NCBI GenBank assembly: GCA_030447275.1
Contig: JAUJPF010000013.1
Location: 1-64,000 of the forward strand
DNA: 64,000 nucleotides
Direction of reading: 5' to 3'
Source: Solirubrobacteraceae bacterium
GTDB taxonomy: Bacteria; Actinomycetota; Thermoleophilia; Solirubrobacterales; Solirubrobacteraceae
Part shown: positions 51,118 to 59,437 of the stretch, piece after piece
Position numbering within the stretch: the stretch's first letter is position 1
Layout of the letters: each line of letters begins with the position of its first letter
Program-made: the position numbers and the translations under genes
The notes under the pieces: model-generated
The model's database searches: none
Seen by the model: the letters and a program-made list of their open reading frames with translations, nothing else
What the model was told of the DNA's origin: nothing

Positions 51118-52746
51118 GTGGCCGCGTCACGCACCCCTCTCCGCACCTGGCAGCGCCATGCCCTCGACCGCATGGCGGGCTGGTCCGAGGGCTCGTTCCT
51201 GATCTCCGCGGCCCCCGGCGCGGGCAAGACCCACCCCGCGCTCGTCTTCGCCGCGCAGGAGCTGCGCGCGGGGCGCGCGCGCCGCGTCGCGGTCGTCGCG
51301 CCGACGACGCCGCTCACCCGCCAGTGGGCCCAGGCGGCGGCGCGTGTCGGCCTGCACCTGCTGCCCGACGCGGCGGGGCTGCGCCCGCCCGGCGACTTCC
51401 AGGGCGTCGCCCTCACGTACGCGAGGGTGGCGATCTCCGTCGCCGACTACGCGCGCTCGTGCGGCCCGGGGACGCTCATGATCGCCGACGAGGCGCACCA
51501 CCTCGGCGACGACCTCGCGTGGGGAGAGAGCTTCCGCACCGCGTTCGGCAGGGCGCGGCGGTGGCTGCTGCTCTCCGGCACGCCGTTTCGCTCCGACCAG
51601 ACGCCGATCCCGGGCGTGCACTACGACGACGGGGTCGCGGTGCCCGACGTCGCGTACACCTACGCCGAGGCGGTGCGCGACGGGATCTGCCGCCGCGTCG
51701 CGTTCGTCCCCTACGACGGGACGCTCCAGTGGCAGTCCGGCGAGGACGTGATCGAGACGTCGTTCGGCGAGGTCCTCACCGCGCGCGAGGCGGGCCGCCG
51801 CTACCGGACCGCGATCTCGACCGAGCTGCCCGACGGCCTGCCGCGGATCCTCCGCGCCGCCCACGCGAAGCTGCTCGAGCTGCGCGGCGGCGGCCACCGC
51901 GACGCCGGCGGGCTCGTCGTCACCGCCGACTCAGAGCACGCCCGCGCGGTGGCGAAGGCGCTGAAGGAGATCACGGGGATGACGCCGATCGTCGTCCTGC
52001 ACACCGAGGCCGCCGCGCACCGCAAGCTCGAGGCGTTCCGCAAGGGGCGCGAGCCGTGGATCGTCGCCGTGAACATGGTGTCGGAGGGCGTCGACATCCC
52101 GCGGCTGCGCGTCGGCGTCTACGCGACGGCGGCCAAGACGCCGCTCGTCTTCCGCCAGATCGTCGGGCGCTTCGTGCGCGTCATCCCGGACCGGCCGGTC
52201 GAGCTCAGCCACGTCTTCCTACCTGCCGACGGCGGGCTGCGCGCGCTCGCGGCCGACGTCGAGACCGAGCTGCGGCACGTCCTCACGCCGCCGCCGGACG
52301 CCGCGGGCACGGAGCTCCTCGACGACGCGGCCCTCGAGCGCGCGCAGCGCGTCGAGACCGAGCCCTCCGAAGCGCCGTTCGTCCCGCTCGCCGCCGACGT
52401 CGTGCCCCAGCTCGCGCTGTTCGCCGAGCCGGGCGCGGCGCCGCAGCCGATCATCGCCACCACGCCGATACCGGCGCCGCCGCCGGCCGCCGCCGAGCCC
52501 GGCCCCTCCGCGTTCGAGCGCCGCGCCGCCCTCCGCGCCGAGCGCCACCGCCTCGTCTCCGAGCTGCGCCGTCTCGACGGCCGCTCCCAGCGCGAGATCA
52601 ACGCCTGGCTCAACCGCGCGACGAACGTCACGCGCGTCGACGACGCCACGATCGACCAGCTCCAGCGCTCGATTGACCTGCTCGTCGAGACGCTCCGCAA
52701 GCGCTCCCGCCGCCGCGCATCCGGCCACCCGCCGGTCCGCGCCTGA
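51118..52746 (+). CDS. SF2 DEAD/DEAH-box helicase
   Basis: 542 residues from GTG 51118. WQRHALDRMAGWSEGSFLISAAPGAGKTHPALVFA (Q-like plus Walker A), LMIADEAHHLGDDLAW (DEAH), WLLLSGTPFRSD (motif III), and C-terminal VNMVSEGVDIPRLRVGVYATAAKTPLVFRQIVGRFVR (motifs V and VI). A charged C-terminal helical tail (RRAALRAERHRLVSELRRLDGRSQREINAWLNRAT) follows. Phage-defence helicases can look like this, but the genomic context here does not show that. Confidence 0.85.
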   Translation: MAASRTPLRTWQRHALDRMAGWSEGSFLISAAPGAGKTHPALVFAAQELRAGRARRVAVVAPTTPLTRQWAQAAARVGLHLLPDAAGLRPPGDFQGVALTYARVAISVADYARSCGPGTLMIADEAHHLGDDLAWGESFRTAFGRARRWLLLSGTPFRSDQTPIPGVHYDDGVAVPDVAYTYAEAVRDGICRRVAFVPYDGTLQWQSGEDVIETSFGEVLTAREAGRRYRTAISTELPDGLPRILRAAHAKLLELRGGGHRDAGGLVVTADSEHARAVAKALKEITGMTPIVVLHTEAAAHRKLEAFRKGREPWIVAVNMVSEGVDIPRLRVGVYATAAKTPLVFRQIVGRFVRVIPDRPVELSHVFLPADGGLRALAADVETELRHVLTPPPDAAGTELLDDAALERAQRVETEPSEAPFVPLAADVVPQLALFAEPGAAPQPIIATTPIPAPPPAAAEPGPSAFERRAALRAERHRLVSELRRLDGRSQREINAWLNRATNVTRVDDATIDQLQRSIDLLVETLRKRSRRRASGHPPVRA

Positions 52747-52749
52747 GCC

Positions 52750-53158
52750 TCACCTCGCACCCGAGAACGTCGAGCGCGGCGGGGGAGACGCGATCAGCCC
52801 GCTCTCGATCTCGCCGTGACAGTTCGCGCAGACCAGCACGCACTTCGTCGCCTCCGCGCGGTACGCGGCAAGTGACCTCCCGCGCCCCATGTCCATGTCG
52901 AAGGCCTTGTCGGCAGGGACGACGTGGTGGAAGTGCAGGCATGCAGCGCTCGTAACCGCAGACGGCGCAGCATCCGCCCGCCTCCGCAACGAGGATCGCC
53001 CGGACCTTCCGGTGACGACGGGTGACGGCCTCGGCCACACAGCGCTTGCAGCGGAGCCGCAGGTGCCGACCATCGCGGTACCGCCCGTGCGCCGTCAGCC
53101 CATGGTGCCGACACTGCTCCGTGATGGGCGCCGGGGCGCCCGCTCCGACGAGGGCCAT
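52750..53158 (-). CDS. HNH endonuclease-like protein (one frame break)
   Basis: Starts near ATG 53158. QCRHHGLTAHGRYRDGRHLRLRCKRCVAEAVTRRHRKVRAILVAEAGGCCAVCGYERC, then in another frame ACLHFHHVVPADKAFDMDMGRGRSL and LVCANCHGEIESG. CxxC, HH and CxxCH are the zinc and metal ligands of HNH nucleases. The break is near 52945. Situated between a helicase and tRNA-Lys. Confidence 0.7.
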
Positions 53159-53202
53159 CTGCGAACACGAACACATGTTCGCACGCGACCAGGACGTACG
53201 AG

Positions 53203-53275
53203 TGGGCCGCCTGGGACTCGAACCCAGATCTCTCGGATTAAAACTCCGGAACTCTGACCATTGAGCTAGCGGCCC
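53203..53275 (-). tRNA. tRNA-Lys (anticodon TTT)
   Basis: 73 nt. Acceptor arms GGGCCGC/GCGGCCC, D arm TAGCTCAATGGTCAGAG, T arm CTGGG-TTCGAGT-CCCAG. The anticodon loop GTTTTAA gives TTT (Lys). The anticodon stem has a terminal C-A mismatch and position 32 is G, so some base errors are possible. CCA is not encoded. Confidence 0.8.
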
Positions 53276-53278
53276 GAA

Positions 53279-53350
53279 TACCCCCAGAGAGACTCGAACT
53301 CTCCCTACGAGCGTGAAAGGCTCGCGTGCTAACCGCTACACCATGGGGGC
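53279..53350 (-). tRNA. tRNA-Glu (anticodon TTC)
   Basis: 72 nt. Acceptor GCCCCCA/TGGGGGT (one G-T pair), anticodon arm CGAGC-CTTTCAC-GCTCG with anticodon TTC, T arm with TTCGAGT. It lies four bases from tRNA-Lys on the same strand. Confidence 0.93.
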
Positions 53351-53407
53351 TCGCCGCCGGGAGTGTAGGTGGCGGCCCCGGCCCCGGCGCGGCGGAGCGA
53401 AAACCGC

Positions 53408-53719
53408 TCAGCCGAAGTCGAAGACGTCGTCGAGGAAGCTCTTCTTCTTGCGCTTGCCGTGGCCGTGGCTGTGCCCGTAGCCGGGGCGCCACTCGTCGCG
53501 GTCGCGGTGTTGCTCGTAGCGCTCCTCGCGCCGGGGCTCCGGCTCGCGGCGCGGCTCTTCGGCGCGCTCGTAGAACGCGCCCTCCGCGTCGACCAACCGC
53601 TCGAGCTCGCCGCGGTCGAGGAACACGCCGCGGCATCCGGAGCACTGGTCGACGGTCACGCCGTTGCGCTCGTACGACCGCATCGGGGACTGGCACTTGG
53701 GGCAGATCATCTCGGGCAT
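53408..53719 (-). CDS. Zinc-ribbon (zf-TFIIB type) protein
   Basis: 103 residues. MPEMICPKCQSPMRSYERNGVTVDQCSGCRGVFLDRGELERLVDAE is the CxxC-x19-CxxC zf-TFIIB motif seen in short bacterial proteins. The C terminus is charged and His-rich (GYGHSHGHGKRKKKSFLDDVFDFG). Function unknown. Its ATG overlaps the stop of the SDR gene. Confidence 0.82.
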   Translation of the reverse strand: MPEMICPKCQSPMRSYERNGVTVDQCSGCRGVFLDRGELERLVDAEGAFYERAEEPRREPEPRREERYEQHRDRDEWRPGYGHSHGHGKRKKKSFLDDVFDFG

Positions 53720-54459
53720 CACACCGATCTTGTCAGGCCGCCGTCGACGAGCAGTGCGACGCCGGTGACGTAGCTCGCCCGCGCCGAGCACAGGAAGGCG
53801 GCCGCCGCGGCCATCTCCTCCGGCGTCCCGACGCGGCCGGCGGGGACCTCCTGCGCGGCGCCCGCCTCCGCCGCCTCGCGCGAGCCCGACAGCGAGAACA
53901 GCCGCTCCGTCCCGATGCGCCCGGGCAGCACGCTGTTGACGGTCACGCCGTCGCCGGCGACGTCGCGCGCGATCGTCTTCCACGCGGCGAGCGTGGCCGC
54001 GCGGTGCGCGTTCGACAGCGTCAGGTGCGGGAGCACCTCGCGCACCGACGTCGACGCGACGTTCACGACGCGGCCCCACCGCCGCGCCCGCATCCCCGGC
54101 ATGACGGCGCCGACGAGCGCCATCGGGTGGAGCACGAGCGTCCGGTACGCGCCCTCCCACTCCTCCCGCTCAAAGCCGAGCGGGTCCGGCCCCGCGGGCG
54201 GCCCGCCCGTGTTCGCGACGAGAATGTCGATCGGGCCGAGCCGCGACTCGACCGCGGCGACGAGCTCGCCGGCGCGGTCGGGCTCCGACGCGTCGTGCGC
54301 GAACCCCGCGACGCCGAGCTCCTCCGCGCTCGCGGCGGGCGACCGCGATGCGATCGCCACCGACGCGCCCTCGGCGGCCAGCTCGGCCGCGATCGCCCGG
54401 CCGATCCCGCGCGAGCCGCCGGTCACGAGCGCCACCCGCCCCGCGATCCCGAGATCCAT
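53719..54459 (-). CDS. Short-chain dehydrogenase/reductase-like protein without the catalytic Tyr
   Basis: 246 residues. NAD(P) motif ALVTGGSRGIGRAIAAELAAEGASVAIA, NTGGPPAGP, and C-terminal NSVLPGRIGTERL. The usual YxxxK is replaced: the Ser-containing NVASTSVREVLPHLTLSNAHRAATLAAWK has N-A-H-R where Tyr is expected. Members with this substitution exist and may have altered activity. FabG-like by overall sequence. Confidence 0.83.
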   Translation of the reverse strand: MDLGIAGRVALVTGGSRGIGRAIAAELAAEGASVAIASRSPAASAEELGVAGFAHDASEPDRAGELVAAVESRLGPIDILVANTGGPPAGPDPLGFEREEWEGAYRTLVLHPMALVGAVMPGMRARRWGRVVNVASTSVREVLPHLTLSNAHRAATLAAWKTIARDVAGDGVTVNSVLPGRIGTERLFSLSGSREAAEAGAAQEVPAGRVGTPEEMAAAAAFLCSARASYVTGVALLVDGGLTRSV

Positions 54460-54496
54460 GGCGCCCGAGACTACGCCCAGCGGGTACGACGGCGCC

Positions 54497-54652
54497 ATGC
54501 GCCGACTCTTGAGCCTCGCGATCCCCTGCCTCCTCGCCCTCCCCGCGCTCGCGGGCTGCGGCGCCGACGACGTCAACCCCGACGCGCTCGCGCAGGCGGC
54601 GGACACGACCACGAAGCAGACCAGCGTCCACATCCGCCAGCAGGGACCCTGA
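54497..54652 (+). pseudogene. N-terminal fragment of a lipoprotein gene, ending at tRNA-Val
   Basis: 51 residues. Signal with lipobox (MRRLLSLAIPCLLALPALAGCGADD), then NPDALAQAADTTTKQTSVHIRQQGP, which looks like the first strand of a larger lipoprotein of the kind with 'ADATxxxxSxHxR' starts. It stops 16 bases before the tRNA. The 3' part may have been lost by a recombination at the tRNA. Confidence 0.45.
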
Positions 54653-54668
54653 GCTAGGGTTGGCGCGG

Positions 54669-54743
54669 GGGCGGTTAGCTCAGCTGGTCAGAGCGCGCGC
54701 CTTACAAGCGCGAGGTCCCCGGTTCGAGCCCGGGGACCGCCCA
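54669..54743 (+). tRNA. tRNA-Val (anticodon TAC)
   Basis: 75 nt. Acceptor GGGCGGT/ACCGCCC, anticodon arm GCGCG-CCTTACAA-GCGCG (loop CTTACAA, anticodon TAC), T arm CCCCGG-TTCGAGC-CCGGGG, discriminator A. No CCA encoded. Confidence 0.95.
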
Positions 54744-54798
54744 TCCATCCGGCGGCGGGGTTGTCCCCGGCGCCGGCGCCCGGTAGCGTCGGCGTGCC

Positions 54799-55239
54799 AT
54801 GAGCGACAGCGCTCGCGTCCTCGTCGTCGCGCACAAGACGGCCGCCACGCCGTCGCTGATCGACGCGGTGCGCGAGCGCGCGGCGAAGGGCCCGGCCACG
54901 TTCACGCTGCTGGTGCCGAAGGCGGTCCACGGGCTGACGCGCGTGCTCGACCCCGACGACGCTCCGGACGACGAGACGCGCGACACGATGGCCCTCGCGC
55001 TCCCGCTGCTCGAGGAGGCGGCGGGGAGCGAGGTCGAGGGCCTGCTCGGCGTCGCGACCCCGCTCGACGCGATCCAGGACGCGATCAACGCGCACGGCTA
55101 CGACGAGATCATCATCTCGACACTGCCGGCGCGCGTGTCGCGCTGGCTGCACCTCGACCTTCCCTCGAAGCTCAACGGGCTCGGGCTGCCCGTCACGACC
55201 GTCACCGCGAAGGAGCGTCCCCCAGCATCCGGCGGGTGA
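54799..55239 (+). CDS. Small Usp-like protein of unknown function
   Basis: 146 residues. RVLVVAHKTAATPSLIDAVRERAAKGPATFTLLVPKAVHG resembles the N-terminal alpha/beta stretch of UspA-like (universal stress) proteins, and GYDEIIISTLPARVSRWLHLDLPSKL the last strand and helix. ATP-binding residues are not conserved enough to assign. The end overlaps the convergent antiporter by 38 bases. Confidence 0.65.
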   Translation: MSDSARVLVVAHKTAATPSLIDAVRERAAKGPATFTLLVPKAVHGLTRVLDPDDAPDDETRDTMALALPLLEEAAGSEVEGLLGVATPLDAIQDAINAHGYDEIIISTLPARVSRWLHLDLPSKLNGLGLPVTTVTAKERPPASGG

Positions 55240-56476
55240 GCGGCGACGCGCTCACCCCGTGGACGACGATCGAGACCATCACGACGACGACCGTCGTCCA
55301 GAAGACGGTCGCGGTCTCGCCGGGTGAGAGCACCTGCTTGTGCGCGACGTACGCGGCGTAGAAGACCGCCGCGATGCCGCGCACTCCGAACCACGCGAGG
55401 AAGAGGCGCTGCCCCACGCTCATCAGGGATCCCGCGGCCAGCGGGAGCACGATGCCAGGGCGGATCAGGAAGATCAGGAGCGGCGCGAGCAGCCAGCCGG
55501 CGACGCCGGGCTCGCCGAGCCCCTGCCAGGTTACGATCGAGCCGAGCGCGAGGATCGCGGCGAGCTCGAGCAGCTTCGCGTACTCGTCGGCGCCGTCGTG
55601 CACGCGCCGGTTGACCTCGTGCCCGAACTCGTAGCGCCGGAACGCGAAGCCGGCCCAGAACACCGCCACGAAGCCGTACGCGCCGAGCGCCTCGACGGCG
55701 CCGTAGACGATGAGCACGGCGGCCAGCGCGACGAAGGCGTCGAAGTCCTCGTGCAGGAACTCGCGGTCGCGCAGGCGGACGGTGGCGGCGGCGATCCCCC
55801 AGCCGGCGAGCGCGCCGAGCACCGTCGCCCCGACGATCGCGTAGAGGACGTCGGTCAGCACCCACTCGGCGGCCCAGCCCGTGCCGCCCTCGGTCGCGAT
55901 GAGGACCCCGGCGAGCACGAACGGCGCCGCGAAGCCGTCGTTCAGCCCCGCCTCCGTATGGAGGCTGAAGTGCGGCTCCTCGGCCTCCTCGCTCTCGCCC
56001 GGCGGGCCGAGCCCGACGTCGCCCGCGAGGACGGGGTCGGTCGGCGCGAGGATGGCGCCGAGCAGCAGCGCCGCCGCGAACGACAGCCCCATCACCAGGC
56101 TCGCGAACACCGCGACCGCCGCGATGGTCAGCGGCATCACCACGAGCAGGAGCACGCCGACCGACCGCCACTGCCGGCGGCTGACCAGCTTCTCGACGGC
56201 GAGGCCGGCGGTGAAGACGGCGAGGATGATCGCCAGCTCGCACACGCGCTCGAGGATCCGGTGCCCGTCGAGCGGGCTCAGCGGCGCGACGCCGAGGACC
56301 TCGAAGCCCACGGCCGCCACCAGCCCGAGGCCGAGGTAGATGACCGCCGCCGACCACGCGCGCTCGTGCTCGTGCGAGAGCGCGCCGATCGCGACGGTGA
56401 GCGCGATCCCGGCGAACAGCAGCGCGATGGCGTAGTGGTCCCCGGCCTGGAGGCCGGGATCGAGGGCGAGCGGCAC
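55202..56476 (-). CDS. Cation/proton antiporter (CPA1 type)
   Basis: 424 residues with about twelve membrane helices. Conserved ion-translocation stretch LLLGAILAPTDPVLAGDVGLGPPGESEE (TDP), HTEAGLNDGFAAPFVLAGV (ND pair), and AWFGVRGIAAVFYAAYV near the end. Likely exchanges Na+ or K+ for protons. Confidence 0.86.
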   Translation of the reverse strand: MPLALDPGLQAGDHYAIALLFAGIALTVAIGALSHEHERAWSAAVIYLGLGLVAAVGFEVLGVAPLSPLDGHRILERVCELAIILAVFTAGLAVEKLVSRRQWRSVGVLLLVVMPLTIAAVAVFASLVMGLSFAAALLLGAILAPTDPVLAGDVGLGPPGESEEAEEPHFSLHTEAGLNDGFAAPFVLAGVLIATEGGTGWAAEWVLTDVLYAIVGATVLGALAGWGIAAATVRLRDREFLHEDFDAFVALAAVLIVYGAVEALGAYGFVAVFWAGFAFRRYEFGHEVNRRVHDGADEYAKLLELAAILALGSIVTWQGLGEPGVAGWLLAPLLIFLIRPGIVLPLAAGSLMSVGQRLFLAWFGVRGIAAVFYAAYVAHKQVLSPGETATVFWTTVVVVMVSIVVHGVSASPLTRRMLGDAPSR

Positions 56477-56479
56477 GGC

Positions 56480-57228
56480 TCAGCCGCCAACCCGCTCGAG
56501 GCCGCGGACCAGACGCGACGCGACGCCCCGCAACGTCCGCTTGCCCGCGGCGTGGCTGCCGTTCTGAGTCGTGGTGATCGCGACGGCCACGCGCTCGTCG
56601 CCGCGGGTGAGCAGCGCGACCTGGTGGTCGACGCGGCCGGTGCCCGACCCCCAGCCGCCCTTGAAGTACAGGCGCCAGCCGCTCGGCGCGACGCGCGCGA
56701 TGCCCCAGCGCTGGCGCGGGACGACGGTGCGCAGCAGCGTCATCGCGTACGCGCGGTGGCGCGGCGGGACGAGGCGGTCGACGTGGAGCATGAACGTCGC
56801 GAGACCGTGCGCGTCCACGCGCGACAGCCCCCAGATCGGGTGCGGCCGGAAGCGCTCCATCCCCGCGCGGCGGGCGAAGCGGGCGAGTCCGGCGTTGCCG
56901 AGGAGGTCGCGCACGCGCGTGGCGGTGACGTCGTCGGAGCGCCGGACCATCGGCCCGAGGAGCGCGCGGTCGGCGCGCCGCAGCGGGCGCGCGCGGACCT
57001 GCGGGCGGCGCAGGTAGGCGACGAGCAGCAGCGCCTTGAGCGTGCTCGCCGCCGGCACCCCGCGCTTGTCGCGGTGGCCCCACGCGCGGCGCTCGGTCCG
57101 CACGGAGAACGCGACCACGCCCGGCCGCTGCGCCGCGTACTCGCGCGCTCCGGCGACGTCGGGCGCCCAGCCGGCGGGCGCCGCGAGGCAGAGCGCGCAG
57201 AGCGCCGCTCCGATCAGGACGGGACCAT
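56480..57228 (-). CDS. Serine hydrolase of the beta-lactamase/penicillin-binding fold (start-proximal frame break)
   Basis: Motifs: VPAASTLKALLLVAYL (SxxK), VRRSDDVTATRVRD (SDN-like SDD), and LYFKGGWGSGTGRVD (KTG-like KGG). Exported-looking N terminus VLIGAALCALCLAAP. ATG 57228 (or 57231) reads MVPSX out of frame until one G is restored near 57218, giving MVPVLIGAALCALCLAAPAG. Similar to beta-lactamase class A-like proteins, but resistance is not implied. Confidence 0.7.
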
Positions 57229-57938
57229 CATCGGGCCGGATCGGGCAGCGTGAAGCGGAAGACGCTGCCGCCGCGCAGGTTCTCGTCGACCCAGATCCGC
57301 CCGCCGTGGTTGGCGACGACGCGCTCGGCAACGGCCAGGCCGATCCCGGCGCCGCGCTCGTCGCCCACGCCCCCGCGGGTGAACATGGCGAAGATCGCCT
57401 CGCGCTCGGAGGGCGGGACGCCGACGCCGCGGTCGGCGACCGCGAAGCGCCACTCGCCCTCGCCGCGCTCGGCGCCGATCTCGACGTGCGGGGGCTCTGA
57501 GCCGTGGAACTTCAGCGCGTTGAGCAGGAGGTTCTGGAAGAGCTGCTCGAGCTGCGTCCGGTCGCCCTGCACCTCCGGGAGGTCGTCGACGATGATCGTG
57601 GCGTGGGTCTCCTCGACGCGCACGTCGAGGTCCTCGACGACGCGGCGCAGCACGCGGTCGAGGGCGAGCGTCTCGAACGCGGTGCCGACGCGGCCGATCC
57701 GCCCGTAGGCGAGCAGCCCGTCGATGAGGCGCTGCATCCGCCGCGTCCCGTCGAGGATGTGGCGCAGGTAGACGTCGGCCGTGTCGTCGAGCTGGCCTTC
57801 GTACCGGCGCTGGAGCAGCGACGCGAAGCCGTGGATCGTGCGCAGCGGCTCGGAGAGGTCGTGGGACGCGATCGAGGCGAAGCGGCGGCGCTCCTCCTCG
57901 ACGCGGTCGAACGTGTCGTCGCTCTCCTGGCCGGCCAC
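57228..57938 (-). CDS. Small histidine kinase (HisKA plus ATPase, no sensor domain)
   Basis: 236 residues from GTG 57938. H-box: RRRFASIASHDLSEPLRTIHGFASLLQRRY (phospho-His in SHDL). N box LFQNLLLNALKF, G boxes VADRGVGVP, GAGIGLAVAERVVANHGGRIWV. No membrane helix, PAS or GAF domain is present in this frame; earlier start codons add only atypical sequence. No response regulator gene is adjacent. Confidence 0.82.
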   Translation of the reverse strand: MAGQESDDTFDRVEEERRRFASIASHDLSEPLRTIHGFASLLQRRYEGQLDDTADVYLRHILDGTRRMQRLIDGLLAYGRIGRVGTAFETLALDRVLRRVVEDLDVRVEETHATIIVDDLPEVQGDRTQLEQLFQNLLLNALKFHGSEPPHVEIGAERGEGEWRFAVADRGVGVPPSEREAIFAMFTRGGVGDERGAGIGLAVAERVVANHGGRIWVDENLRGGSVFRFTLPDPAR

Positions 57939-57949
57939 GGCGCCGCAGC

Positions 57950-59383
57950 CTACGCGGCGGCGCGTGCGGGCGCGGTCGTGCGCTCGCGCCGCGTGACGTC
58001 CACGGGCAGCCCGTCGCGCGGCCCGATCGTCGGCATCTGGCGGATGCGCAGGCGGTAGTCGGCCGGGACGGCGAGCCGCAGCCGGCGGGCGAGGAGCGCC
58101 GCGATCGCCCGCACCTCGGCCTGGCCGAAGCGCATGCCGATGCACGTCCGCGACCCGCCGCCGAACGGCACGTAGGCGCCCTTCGGCAGCTTGGCCCGCG
58201 CCTCGGGCTCGAAGCGCTCGGGCCGGAAGGCGGCGGGGTCGGCGAAGACGTGGGGGAGGTGGTGGCTCGCCCACGAGCAGTAGTTGACGAACGCGTCGCC
58301 CGGGACCTGGACGCCGGCGAACGTGAACGAGTGCACCGAGCGGCGCGGCCCGATCCACGCCGGCGGGTACTTGCGCAGCGTCTCGTCGATCGTCATCTCG
58401 AGGTACGGCAGCGCGGAGCCGTCGAGGTGCTCGGCGCCGAGGGCGCCGGCGGCGTCCAGCTCCTCCTCGAGCCGCTCGCGGACGTCCGGGTTGTGGCTCA
58501 GCTCATGAAAGAGGAAGGACACCGTCGACGTCGTGGTGTCGTGCCCGGCGAACAGCAGCGTCATGACCTCGTCGCGCACGTGCGCGTCGTCGAGCGCGTG
58601 GCCGTCGTCGTCGCGGGTGTCGAGCAGCAGCGACAGCAGGTCGTCGCCGCGCTCGCCGGTCGTCCGCCGGCGGGCGATCTCCTCGAGGATCAGCCGGTCG
58701 AGCGCGGCGCGCGCCTTGTGCATCCGCCGCCACGGCGACCCGGGCCCGCGGGCGATCTGGAGGAAGTAGTCGCGCGAGTAGAACGCCAGCGCGTCCTCGA
58801 ACGCCCGCGCCGCGTCGAAGCCGCGGCCGGCGCGGTCGGGGTCGAGGCCGAACAGCGCGCGCATGGCGATCCGCAGGGCGAGGCGGCGGGTCCAGTGGTA
58901 GAGGTCGAAGCGCCCGCTGCCGGGCAGGTCGTCGACCGCGACGCGTGCCTCCTCGAAGATCGTCTCGGCCGACTTTGCGATGCGCTCGCGATGGAAGACG
59001 GGGAGCATCGCCTTGCGCGAGCGGCGGTGGAAGTCGCCGTCGATGGTCAGCAGCCCGTCGCCGAGCAGGGGGATCAGCTCGCCCATGTGCCCTTCGCGCC
59101 AGCGGAAGTTGTCGGCGTGCGAGACGGTGACGTAGTGGTTGGCCTCCGGGCCGAGCATGAACACGACGTTGCCGTGGAAGACGCGCAGCGTGAAGACGGG
59201 GCCGTAGCGCTCGTACATGTCGAGCAGGAGCGGCAGCGGGTACTGCGCGAAGCGCTTCGTGCGCGCGACGCTGAAGCGCTTGTGGCCCGGCGGGAAGTCG
59301 CCGGCGCGGACCTCGCGGCGCAGGTCGTCGACGAGCCGGAACACGGGGTTCGTCGAGACCGGCGGAGGCGGCGCGAGCGACAT
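57950..59383 (-). CDS. Cytochrome P450
   Basis: 477 residues. I-helix AGHDTTTSTVSFLFHEL, K-helix MTIDETLRKYPP (ExxR), RPERFEPEA, and heme loop FVPFGGGSRTCIGMRFGQAE with the ligand Cys. A soluble bacterial P450; substrate unknown. A palindromic operator-like site lies 20 bases upstream. Transcribed toward the histidine kinase. Confidence 0.92.
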   Translation of the reverse strand: MSLAPPPPVSTNPVFRLVDDLRREVRAGDFPPGHKRFSVARTKRFAQYPLPLLLDMYERYGPVFTLRVFHGNVVFMLGPEANHYVTVSHADNFRWREGHMGELIPLLGDGLLTIDGDFHRRSRKAMLPVFHRERIAKSAETIFEEARVAVDDLPGSGRFDLYHWTRRLALRIAMRALFGLDPDRAGRGFDAARAFEDALAFYSRDYFLQIARGPGSPWRRMHKARAALDRLILEEIARRRTTGERGDDLLSLLLDTRDDDGHALDDAHVRDEVMTLLFAGHDTTTSTVSFLFHELSHNPDVRERLEEELDAAGALGAEHLDGSALPYLEMTIDETLRKYPPAWIGPRRSVHSFTFAGVQVPGDAFVNYCSWASHHLPHVFADPAAFRPERFEPEARAKLPKGAYVPFGGGSRTCIGMRFGQAEVRAIAALLARRLRLAVPADYRLRIRQMPTIGPRDGLPVDVTRRERTTAPARAAA

Positions 59384-59403
59384 CGACCGCTAAGGCTAAT
59401 GAT

Positions 59404-59421
59404 TGGCTGGCCGGTCAGCCA
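59404..59421. promoter_or_regulatory. 18-bp palindrome upstream of the P450 gene (TetR-type operator candidate)
   Basis: TGGCTG-GCCGGT-CAGCCA: symmetric about CCGG, the arrangement common for TetR-family operators. It lies 20 bases before the P450 start and 16 bases past the stop of the RTX-like gene. No TetR gene is seen in this window. Confidence 0.5.
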
Positions 59422-59437
59422 GTGTGCGATCGGTCCG

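Noticed and set aside
51118..53158. Helicase plus HNH nuclease as a defence system
   Set aside because: The two genes are on opposite strands and convergent, so a shared operon is not supported; no other defence hallmark is present there.
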